Shown here: piece by piece, positions 18,566-26,076 of the stretch
Position numbering within the stretch: position 1 is the first letter of the stretch
Layout: the number at the start of each line of letters is the position of its first letter
NCBI GenBank assembly: GCA_937136755.1
Contig: CAKZOR010000026.1
Location: 1-35,562, forward strand
Origin: an uncultured Flavobacteriaceae bacterium
Lineage (GTDB): Bacteria; Bacteroidota; Bacteroidia; Flavobacteriales; Flavobacteriaceae
Direction: 5' to 3'
DNA length: 35,562 bases
Position numbers and translations under genes: made by a program
Notes under the pieces: model-generated
Database searches by the model: none
What the model was told of the DNA's origin: nothing
What the model saw: only the letters and a program-made list of their open reading frames with translations

Positions 18566-20266
18566 ATGAATTGGATTGAAAAGCCCCTTCCATCAAAAGA
18601 AATAGTAACCGCTTTAAGTAACTCTCTAGGTGTTTCTGAGGTACTTGCCCGCCTGTTGGCACAAAGAGGTGTTTCAGATTTTGAAGCGGCAAAAGTTTTT
18701 TTTAGACCTGAAATGTCTCAGCTACATTCCCCCCTTCTCATGAAGGATATGGAGCTAGCTGTATCACGAATCATACTTGCTATGGAACGTGAAGAAGCTA
18801 TTTTAGTCTATGGAGATTACGACGTAGATGGTACTACAGCGGTGGCATTAGTAGCCGATTTTTTACAACAGTACTACCATAAAGTAGCCACTTATATACC
18901 AGACCGCTACCAAGAGGGGTATGGGGTTTCTTATCAAGGTATAGATTTCGCAAGTGAAAACGACATAGGGCTCATTATAGCATTAGACTGTGGGGTAAAG
19001 GCTATAGACAAAGTAGCTTCCGCCAAAGAAAAAGGGATTGATTTTATCATTTGTGACCACCATACGCCTGGCGCTACTTTACCAGATGCTGTAGCCGTAT
19101 TAGATCCCAAAAGATCGGACTGTAATTATCCTTATAAAGAGCTTTGTGGTTGTGGCATAGGATTTAAACTTATACAGGCTATTTCCATGGCTTTGGACAC
19201 CCCAGAAGAGGTAGTTTATCCTTATTTAGACCTAGTAGCAACTGCCATTGGAGCAGATATTGTGCCTTTAGACGGAGAAAACCGAACCTTAGCCTATTTA
19301 GGATTGGCGCAAATTAACAGCCACCCAAGACCAGGATTTAAAGCCTTTTTAGAGGCTTTTAAAAAACCTGTAGTGACTCTTACTGACCTTAATTTTACAG
19401 TTTCTCCAAGAATAAATGCTGCCGGTAGGATGGTTCACGGCGCTCATGCAGTAGCCTTATTACAAACAAAAGACATGGCTCAAGCCAAGCAAATGGCCGC
19501 TGCTATTGAAGACAATAACACAGAGAGAAGAAGTTTAGACCAACATATTACAGAAAAAGCTTTGAAACAAATTGCCGGAGATTTGGAAACAACCAACGCT
19601 AGCACGGTGGTTTACCAGCCAGACTGGCACAAAGGTGTGATAGGAATTGTAGCCTCTAGGCTTATTGAAACGCATTACAGGCCTACCTTAGTTTTTACTC
19701 AGAGCGGTAATGTTTTAGCGGGTTCCGCCAGATCTATAAAAGGGTACAACGTGTATAAAGCCATTGAAGCCTGCAGCGAACACCTCATTCAGTTTGGGGG
19801 GCATATGTATGCAGCTGGTCTAACATTGGCCCCTGAAAAATACCAGGATTTTAAAAATGCCTTTGAAAGCCATGTGTCCCGTACTTTAGACCCTGATTTA
19901 AAAATTCCTCAAATCAGTATAGACAGCCCGCTGTCCTTATCAGATATTAGCCCTAAGTTTATTAGAATCTTAAAGCAAATGGCTCCTTTTGGTCCCCAAA
20001 ATCCCATTCCTGTTTTTAAAGCGGAGGGGGTATATGACACCGGTTATGTGAAAAAAATAGGGGCAGATCAAAACCATCTCAAGGGTAATTTATCTCAGGA
20101 TGGTTTGCAGAAGATTCCTTTTGTGGCCTTTAAAAAGGCCGATGCCTTTTCGCTTCTCACCCACCAAAAAAAGGTAGATATTGTCTTTAATATTTCTGAA
20201 AATTACTGGCAAGGACAAACCACCATTCAATTACAATTATTGGACATTAAGCCGCATCAGGGCTAG
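18566..20266 (+). CDS. recJ: Single-stranded-DNA-specific exonuclease RecJ
   Basis: ILVYGDYDVDGTTAVALV, DHHTPGATLPDA, GCGIGFKLIQA, SPRINAAGRMVHGA, WHKGVIGIVASRL. Alternative GTG start at 18542. Confidence 0.96.
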   Translation: MNWIEKPLPSKEIVTALSNSLGVSEVLARLLAQRGVSDFEAAKVFFRPEMSQLHSPLLMKDMELAVSRIILAMEREEAILVYGDYDVDGTTAVALVADFLQQYYHKVATYIPDRYQEGYGVSYQGIDFASENDIGLIIALDCGVKAIDKVASAKEKGIDFIICDHHTPGATLPDAVAVLDPKRSDCNYPYKELCGCGIGFKLIQAISMALDTPEEVVYPYLDLVATAIGADIVPLDGENRTLAYLGLAQINSHPRPGFKAFLEAFKKPVVTLTDLNFTVSPRINAAGRMVHGAHAVALLQTKDMAQAKQMAAAIEDNNTERRSLDQHITEKALKQIAGDLETTNASTVVYQPDWHKGVIGIVASRLIETHYRPTLVFTQSGNVLAGSARSIKGYNVYKAIEACSEHLIQFGGHMYAAGLTLAPEKYQDFKNAFESHVSRTLDPDLKIPQISIDSPLSLSDISPKFIRILKQMAPFGPQNPIPVFKAEGVYDTGYVKKIGADQNHLKGNLSQDGLQKIPFVAFKKADAFSLLTHQKKVDIVFNISENYWQGQTTIQLQLLDIKPHQG

Positions 20267-20273
20267 GGCATCT

Positions 20274-21041
20274 TTATTTTGCCGTTTGTAGTGTTAAAGA
20301 GGTTCCGTCATAAACTCCATAGGTGTAGTGAGAGATCCAATCCCCAGTGTTTAGGTAGGTGGTATTTTCTGCTACAGCGATCTCTAAGGGTAAATGTCTG
20401 TGCCCAAACACAAAATAGTCGTAGTGTTTTTGGGTGAGTTTTCTCTTGGCGTACTGTACCAACCATTCACCTTCTTCTCCCAGAAAAACCACATCTTCTT
20501 CACCAGAGATGAGTTTGTTTTTAACCGAGAGGTAATGGCCTAAAGAAACGCCAATATCTGGATGAAGCCATTTGAAAAACCATTTAGCTAATGGGTTGGT
20601 AAATACTTTTTTCATTCTTTTAAATCCCTTGTCTCCAGGACCCAAACCATCTCCATGACCAATTAAAAAAGTCTTATGATCAATCCTAAATTCTTGGGGT
20701 TTGTGGAATACTTGAATGCCTAATTCATCTTCAAAATACCCATGCATCCATAAATCATGGTTTCCCACAAAGTAATAAATAGGGATTCCAGCGTCTGAAA
20801 GTTCCGCTAATTTACCAAGTGTTCGGGTAAATCCCTTCGGGACTACTGTTTTGTATTCAAACCAAAAATCAAAAAGGTCCCCTAAAAGAAAAACGGCAGC
20901 AGCAGAGTCTTTAATAGTATCTAACCAAGAAACAAATTTCTTTTCCCTTGGCAAACTTTCCGCTGCACTAGGTGCTCCGAGGTGATTGTCACTGGCAAAA
21001 TAGATTTTTTTACCGTCTGTAAGGGATATTTCTTGTGTCAT
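20274..21041 (-). CDS. lpxH: UDP-2,3-diacylglucosamine diphosphatase (calcineurin-like phosphoesterase)
   Basis: IYFASDNHLGAP, FLLGDLFDFWFE, FVGNHDLWM, IGHGDGLGP, FGHRHLP. Start trimmed to 21041, which removes an overlap with queD. Confidence 0.9.
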   Translation of the reverse strand: MTQEISLTDGKKIYFASDNHLGAPSAAESLPREKKFVSWLDTIKDSAAAVFLLGDLFDFWFEYKTVVPKGFTRTLGKLAELSDAGIPIYYFVGNHDLWMHGYFEDELGIQVFHKPQEFRIDHKTFLIGHGDGLGPGDKGFKRMKKVFTNPLAKWFFKWLHPDIGVSLGHYLSVKNKLISGEEDVVFLGEEGEWLVQYAKRKLTQKHYDYFVFGHRHLPLEIAVAENTTYLNTGDWISHYTYGVYDGTSLTLQTAK

Positions 21042-21063
21042 AAAGCCTAAAGATAGTAAACAG

Positions 21064-21513
21064 CTAGTTATCTGAGGCAAACCATTCTGCAAAGGAACTG
21101 TCTGTCTCTTGAAGCTTCAAGGAGAATAAAGTAATATTTTTTGGCAATCTGGCTTTAATTTTATCTGCAAAATCCAGCACCATATTTTCTGAGGTTGGCT
21201 GGTAGTCTGCCAAAATAACAGCGTGCCCTCTGTTTGTCAATTCTTTGGCTAACTCAATATGAGGTGTATTTTTATTAAATACTGTGGCGTGGTCAAATAC
21301 ATCTACCACTTCTTCTTTGACAATTTTTTTCAGATCAGAAAAGTCAATTACCATTCCGAGTTTTACAGCGCCTTTTTCTTCTATAGGACTTCCAATGACG
21401 GTCACAGACAGTTTGTAGCTGTGGCCGTGAACATTTCTGCATTTTCCGTCATAGCCAAATAAAGCATGGCCGGTTTCAAAACTAAACTGTTTGGTAATTC
21501 TAATTTTGCTCAT
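21064..21513 (-). CDS. queD: 6-carboxytetrahydropterin synthase
   Basis: FSFETGHALFGYDGKCRNVHGHSYKLSVTV (Cys plus HxH), DFSDLKKIV, DHATVFN, PTSENMV. Confidence 0.93.
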   Translation of the reverse strand: MSKIRITKQFSFETGHALFGYDGKCRNVHGHSYKLSVTVIGSPIEEKGAVKLGMVIDFSDLKKIVKEEVVDVFDHATVFNKNTPHIELAKELTNRGHAVILADYQPTSENMVLDFADKIKARLPKNITLFSLKLQETDSSFAEWFASDN

Positions 21514-21530
21514 GAGAAAAGTTTAAGTTA

Positions 21531-21538
21531 CAAAGGTA
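21531..21538 (-). promoter_or_regulatory. Putative -7 box TACCTTTG for queD
   Basis: Exact TAnnTTTG on the minus strand, 18 nt upstream of the queD ATG; no well-spaced -33 TTG seen. Confidence 0.4.
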
Positions 21539-21599
21539 TTCTTTTTGCAAAACCAACGCTTAATTGAATTACATTTATCCGTTCTTTTAAATATTGTGA

Positions 21600-22244
21600 G
21601 TGGCTGCATTGTACCGCGAAATGGATTTCGAATTAGACCCATTGTTCGAAACCATTATTTCAGATTTAATGACCCAAGACTATAGTATAGTGGATCATTT
21701 TATAGACCCTAAAACGGTTGCTTTATTGAGGCATTCTCTCTTGGTACACTTTGAGGAGGATCGCTTTAAAAAGGCCGCTATTGGAAGTAAAACCAATGAA
21801 GTCATAGCGACAGCTATACGAGGGGATTATATTTTATGGATAGATGAAAAGATCCAGACCCAAGTAGAAACCTTATTCTTTAAAAGATTAAATGATTTGG
21901 TAGCCTATTTGAATAGGACCTGTTTTTTAGGAATACTTCAGACAGAATTCCATTATGCCTTGTACCCTCCAGGCACTGGATATAAAAGACATTTAGATAC
22001 TTTTCAAAACGACCACAAAAGAAAGCTTTCTATTGCGTTTTATTTAAACCCTGAGGACTGGGCAGAGACGGACGGAGGTGCACTGGCCCTTTATCTAGAG
22101 GGTGCTCAAAGAGTGGAGAAGACCGTAATAGTGCCCCCTTTAGCAGGTAGGATGGTTATTTTTGAAAGTCAAAAAATCCCTCATGAAGTATTAAAAGCAC
22201 ACAGAGATAGGCTCAGTATTACCGGCTGGCTTAAAACGAGTTAA
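21600..22244 (+). CDS. 2OG-Fe(II) oxygenase (prolyl 4-hydroxylase/SM-20-like)
   Basis: HxD in GYKRHLDTF, distal H in PHEVLKAH and Arg in RDRLSITGW; double-stranded beta-helix layout. Start GTG 21600 or ATG 21621. Confidence 0.87.
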   Translation: MAALYREMDFELDPLFETIISDLMTQDYSIVDHFIDPKTVALLRHSLLVHFEEDRFKKAAIGSKTNEVIATAIRGDYILWIDEKIQTQVETLFFKRLNDLVAYLNRTCFLGILQTEFHYALYPPGTGYKRHLDTFQNDHKRKLSIAFYLNPEDWAETDGGALALYLEGAQRVEKTVIVPPLAGRMVIFESQKIPHEVLKAHRDRLSITGWLKTS

Positions 22245-22343
22245 TTATTTTCGTTTGAACTTTTTGTTGTTCCTGAATTTATTAAAAAAGTATATTACCC
22301 CTACGACTAAAGCGAGTGCCGCGAATAGAAAGTTTTGATTCAT
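22245..22343 (-). CDS. Putative 32-aa single-TM basic-tailed microprotein
   Basis: Reverse strand reads ATGAATCAAAAC...AAACGAAAATAA = MNQNFLFAALALVVGVIYFFNKFRNNKKFKRK. Fits exactly between the 2OG oxygenase stop and the enoyl-CoA hydratase stop. Not in the supplied ORF track (below the size cutoff). Confidence 0.6.
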   Translation of the reverse strand: MNQNFLFAALALVVGVIYFFNKFRNNKKFKRK

Positions 22344-22347
22344 GAGC

Positions 22348-23100
22348 TTATTTTATAAATGATTTAAATGCCGTCTGAGCTTGTTCTGTTAAAGCCAGGG
22401 CTGCAGTTTTTGCTGCATTGGCATCTAATAGGTCACCCCAATGATCGGTGCCTTGCCAAGCTGTTTTTTTTATTTGACACAGGGCTTTTTCACTGTATTG
22501 TGCCAGGGCTAAAACCCATGTATTTGTCTCTGTAGTTAAGCCTTCTTGAGTTTTAGTAAGTTGGTTAAATAACCCGCTTTCTACTCCCCATTGTGCCCGC
22601 TTCCATTGGGTTGGTTCAAGGCTTAAATGAGTGAAATTACTCACCCCAATTTTTCGAATGACCGCTGGTGCAATCACCAAAGGTCCAATCCCTATAAATA
22701 ATTCCGAAAGTCTTATTTCGCTATTGGGACCAGCAATCACGTAGTCACTTGCAGCAATAATTCCAACACCGCCTCCCACGGCTTTTCCTTGAACTTTGGT
22801 TACAATTATTTTAGGAGACGCTTTCATTTCTAGTATTAAACGACCAAATCCCTTGAAAAATTCCGTAGCAGTTTTCAGGTCTTTTAAATCAGATAAATGG
22901 GTTATAGATGCGCCTGCACAGAAAGCTTTTTCTCCTCCAGACTGCAGTAATATGATTTTAACCGCGGAATGTCCAGCAAGATTTTTTATGCTATCTGCCA
23001 TTTCTGCTAACATTTCCGGATCGCAGGAATTACTCGCTGGATGCTGAAAAGTTATGGTGGCAATGGAATTATCTATTTGAGTGTGAACAGTCCCTTTCAT
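22348..23100 (-). CDS. Enoyl-CoA hydratase/isomerase family protein
   Basis: KAFCAGASITHLSDL, GKAVGGGVGIIAASDYVIAG, crotonase fold. Confidence 0.92.
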   Translation of the reverse strand: MKGTVHTQIDNSIATITFQHPASNSCDPEMLAEMADSIKNLAGHSAVKIILLQSGGEKAFCAGASITHLSDLKDLKTATEFFKGFGRLILEMKASPKIIVTKVQGKAVGGGVGIIAASDYVIAGPNSEIRLSELFIGIGPLVIAPAVIRKIGVSNFTHLSLEPTQWKRAQWGVESGLFNQLTKTQEGLTTETNTWVLALAQYSEKALCQIKKTAWQGTDHWGDLLDANAAKTAALALTEQAQTAFKSFIK

Positions 23101-23107
23101 AATTAAT

Positions 23108-24454
23108 TTAAATGTAAGCGTTTTGTTTTAGGGGTAAAAATTTTCTTCTGAATTTCCAGATTAAGGCCACCCCCCTAGCCAGCATCCAACAACCAAATGC
23201 CACCCATATCCCGGTGAGTCTGCCGTTTAAAAAATCGTTTAGTAAAACAAGGGGGACAAATATTCCAAAGGAAGTAAAAAGCAATACATTTCTCAAAAAC
23301 TTCATTTCTCCCAAGCCCTTAAACATTCCGTCTAATACAAAGGCAACGCCATTGGTAGGTAAACAGATTAGTAAGATAAAGAACACCTCATTAAACGCTG
23401 TTAAAGTATCTTTATTTTCGGAAAATAGACCCCCTATATTATCGTAAAATAGGGTTCCAAACACAGTTAGTATACCACCCATAACAAAACCAAAAAAGGC
23501 AACTTTTTTAGCTAATTCCCATAGGTCAGGATAGTTTTTGGCTCCTAAAAGCTTCCCACCAATACTATTTCCAGCAGTGCCATACCCCTCAATAAAAAAA
23601 GCGGAGAACAACCACAAATTGAGCAATATGGTGTGGGCGCCAATAAATGTGGTGCCCATAGCCGTAGCCTCCCTAACGGACAGAATTAAAGTGGTATTTA
23701 ATGCCAGAGAGCGCACAAAGAGATTGGCACTCATACCGATGATGTTTTTTAATTCTGGATGAATAGGGCCTTTAACGATCAGAGGGAAATCTGTTTTTTT
23801 AAAGAGGAGTGTTAAAGCAAAAGTGGCCATTACTATTTGAGAAATTAGACTGGCCCAGGCAGCGCCTTCGAGTTGCATTGGAGCCACAAAACCCTCTATG
23901 CCATAAACCAACATAAAATCTAATCCTACATTTAGAAAAGCCCCTGTTAAAGCAACCGCCATAGGCCATAAGGTGTTCTGCAGACCTCTAAATACACCAA
24001 ACACTCCAAAGGTAAAAAGGGTGAGTGGGAAGCCCCATATTCGAATGCTAAAGTATTGCTCACACATCTCAAGCAAAGGGCCAGAGGCATTCATTAGCGT
24101 AAATATCTCTGTTTTAAAAATCATACTAATACTGAGCACTACTATACTGATGGAAACATTCACATACATGGCCTGCATGGGCAAGGCCTTAATCCCATCT
24201 AAATTGTCTTTTCCTAGGTATTGAGAGACCAATGCGGAAATAGCACTTTGGGTTTGCCCCAACACCCAAACCAGCATAGAGAGAAAGGAACCTACTATTC
24301 CAGCAGCCGCTAATGCTTGAGCACCTTGAACAGGTATATTTCCCACAATAGCGGTATCTGTTAAAGATAAAAAGGGCTCTGCTACACCTGCAATAGTTGC
24401 AGGAATGGCCAAGCGATGAATTCTTTTGAGGGGATTTTCTGTATTTTGTCTCAC
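23108..24454 (-). CDS. MATE family efflux transporter (DinF-like)
   Basis: IHRLAIPATIAGVAEPFLSLTDTAIVGNI..., about 12 TM segments. Confidence 0.9.
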   Translation of the reverse strand: MRQNTENPLKRIHRLAIPATIAGVAEPFLSLTDTAIVGNIPVQGAQALAAAGIVGSFLSMLVWVLGQTQSAISALVSQYLGKDNLDGIKALPMQAMYVNVSISIVVLSISMIFKTEIFTLMNASGPLLEMCEQYFSIRIWGFPLTLFTFGVFGVFRGLQNTLWPMAVALTGAFLNVGLDFMLVYGIEGFVAPMQLEGAAWASLISQIVMATFALTLLFKKTDFPLIVKGPIHPELKNIIGMSANLFVRSLALNTTLILSVREATAMGTTFIGAHTILLNLWLFSAFFIEGYGTAGNSIGGKLLGAKNYPDLWELAKKVAFFGFVMGGILTVFGTLFYDNIGGLFSENKDTLTAFNEVFFILLICLPTNGVAFVLDGMFKGLGEMKFLRNVLLFTSFGIFVPLVLLNDFLNGRLTGIWVAFGCWMLARGVALIWKFRRKFLPLKQNAYI

Positions 24455-24462
24455 TTTGTATG

Positions 24463-24966
24463 TTATGAAATGGGCAGTTCAAAACAATGAAAAGGGGCTT
24501 TGCTCTTAATAGGGAAATAAATATCTCCTAGCCTTGAATAGCCTCTCTTAGTGTAGAAAGCCACATTTTTCTCATTTAAGCTAAAAGTATCTAGGCGCAC
24601 TGATTGAAAGCCTTCTTTTCTCGCTTTATTTTCTGCAAAATCCATGAGTGCTTTAGCGTATCCTTTGCCTTGGGCAATTGGGTGCACACAAAGCCTATGT
24701 ATGTACATGTTTTTCCCTGTAGGGCACTTCCATTCAATAGCTTCGTAAAAAGGGTCTTTAAAATCACTTATTACAACAGCTCCCAGCACCTTTTCCTCTT
24801 GTTCAAAAGCATATAATTCTTCGCGATCTAGGTCTTTCTGAAATACTTCTACACTAGGATATTGTTCGTTCCATTGAAATATACCATTTGCGATCATATG
24901 TCTTGCACACGATTGGGTGATTTCTAAAATGAATGGCAGGTCTTTTGCTTTTGCGGGTCTAATCAT
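24463..24966 (-). CDS. GNAT family N-acetyltransferase
   Basis: MIRPAKAKDLPFILEI, YIHRLCVHPIAQGKGYAKALMDFAE acetyl-CoA binding motif. Confidence 0.93.
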   Translation of the reverse strand: MIRPAKAKDLPFILEITQSCARHMIANGIFQWNEQYPSVEVFQKDLDREELYAFEQEEKVLGAVVISDFKDPFYEAIEWKCPTGKNMYIHRLCVHPIAQGKGYAKALMDFAENKARKEGFQSVRLDTFSLNEKNVAFYTKRGYSRLGDIYFPIKSKAPFHCFELPIS

Positions 24967-25075
24967 ATATACTTTTCTGTCAGCTCATATTAGTACTGGC
25001 GTATTATTAATCACAAATTTATAGTATATTCATGGTAGTTTAATACCTAATTCTAAATATACCTAACATCTCGTT

Positions 25076-25873
25076 ATGAATCACATTCTCGTTCCCATAG
25101 GAAGTAGTCCAGACATTCACGAAACCCTCCAATATGCGGTAGATTTTGCAGCTCCTTTACAATCCAAAATATTTGTAATGGAGGTATTTAATGCCCCTTC
25201 TGCTCCAGGAACACTAGTGAATGTTTCTGAAAAAGTAGCTCAGCAAAACAAAGCACATTTACTGGAAGTTATAGGTAAAGTAGACCCAAAAGGCTTAGAG
25301 ATTAAAGCAGTCACTTACAACGGAAGTGTGGTAGAGGGCGTTAAAGCAATTGACAAAGATCTGGGGATAGATCTAATTATTATGGCCCCTAGACACAATG
25401 ACATACAAGATATTTACTATTTAGGCCCTACCTCTGGAAGTATTATTAAACGAACCAATATTCCTACCCTGATTGTCCCTAAAAAGGCAGTATTTAAACC
25501 GTTTAAAAATATACTAACAGCTTTTAAATCAGGTATTCTTAAGAGAAATAGAATTTTAACGCCTCTTTTGGAGATTCAAAAAAACCACCAATCTACCGTA
25601 TCTCTGCTATTGGTTAAAACCCCTGGATATACAGACGCAGATTTAAAAATAAGTACCGCTCTAATGGACATGAGTGGTCAGGTGAACATCACTCAAAACG
25701 CCACAACCTATTTGGGCGTTTTAGAGCATTTTAGAGACCAAAAACCGGACCTTTTGTGTGTTTTTAGAAGAAAAAGAGGCTTTTTTAACAATTTATTGGA
25801 AAAAAGCACCATTCTAAAATCTGAATTTCACGTCTCTATTCCTGTATTGGTTTTAAGTGTGAAAAAGGATTGA
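25076..25873 (+). CDS. Universal stress protein (UspA family, likely tandem domain)
   Basis: MNHILVPIGSSPDIHETLQYAVDFAAPLQSKIFVMEVF, LIIMAPRH...GSIIKRTNIPTLIVPK; second half also Usp-like. Confidence 0.85.
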   Translation: MNHILVPIGSSPDIHETLQYAVDFAAPLQSKIFVMEVFNAPSAPGTLVNVSEKVAQQNKAHLLEVIGKVDPKGLEIKAVTYNGSVVEGVKAIDKDLGIDLIIMAPRHNDIQDIYYLGPTSGSIIKRTNIPTLIVPKKAVFKPFKNILTAFKSGILKRNRILTPLLEIQKNHQSTVSLLLVKTPGYTDADLKISTALMDMSGQVNITQNATTYLGVLEHFRDQKPDLLCVFRRKRGFFNNLLEKSTILKSEFHVSIPVLVLSVKKD

Positions 25874-25895
25874 TTCTTTTGATTAAATTAAAGGT

Positions 25896-25925
25896 TTGAG
25901 ATTATAAAAAAAAGTAGTTTCTTTG
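25896..25925 (+). promoter_or_regulatory. Putative promoter of the tRNA-Ala gene (TTTG ... TTTCTTTG)
   Basis: TTTG in AGGTTTGAG followed about 20 nt later by TTTCTTTG (one mismatch to TAnnTTTG), about 10 nt upstream of the mature tRNA 5' end. Coordinates approximate. Confidence 0.4.
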
Positions 25926-25934
25926 CCTTGCCTT

Positions 25935-26008
25935 GGGGGATTAGCTCAGTTGGCTAGAGCGCTTGCCTGGCAGGCAAGAGGCCAGCGGTTCGAATCCGCT
26001 ATTCTCCA
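25935..26008 (+). tRNA. tRNA-Ala (anticodon GGC)
   Basis: GGGGGAT TA GCTC...GAGC, anticodon arm CTTGC-CTGGCAG-GCAAG, T arm AGCGG-TTCGAAT-CCGCT, acceptor ATTCTCC-A; G3:U70 pair (alanine identity). CCA not encoded. Confidence 0.96.
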
Positions 26009-26041
26009 CTAAAAAAGCATCGGCTTTGGCCAAAAAAAAGA

Positions 26042-26073
26042 AAACCTTCACAGCAATGTGAGGGTTTTTTTAA
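26042..26073 (+). terminator. Rho-independent terminator downstream of tRNA-Ala
   Basis: AAACCTTCACA-GCAA-TGTGAGGGTTT then T-run. Confidence 0.85.
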
Positions 26074-26076
26074 ACC

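Noticed and set aside
24604-24816. 70-aa plus-strand ORF inside the GNAT gene, and similar antisense ORFs in MATE, addA, addB and kbl
   Set aside because: Antisense open frames common in AT-rich coding DNA; no domain or initiation evidence.
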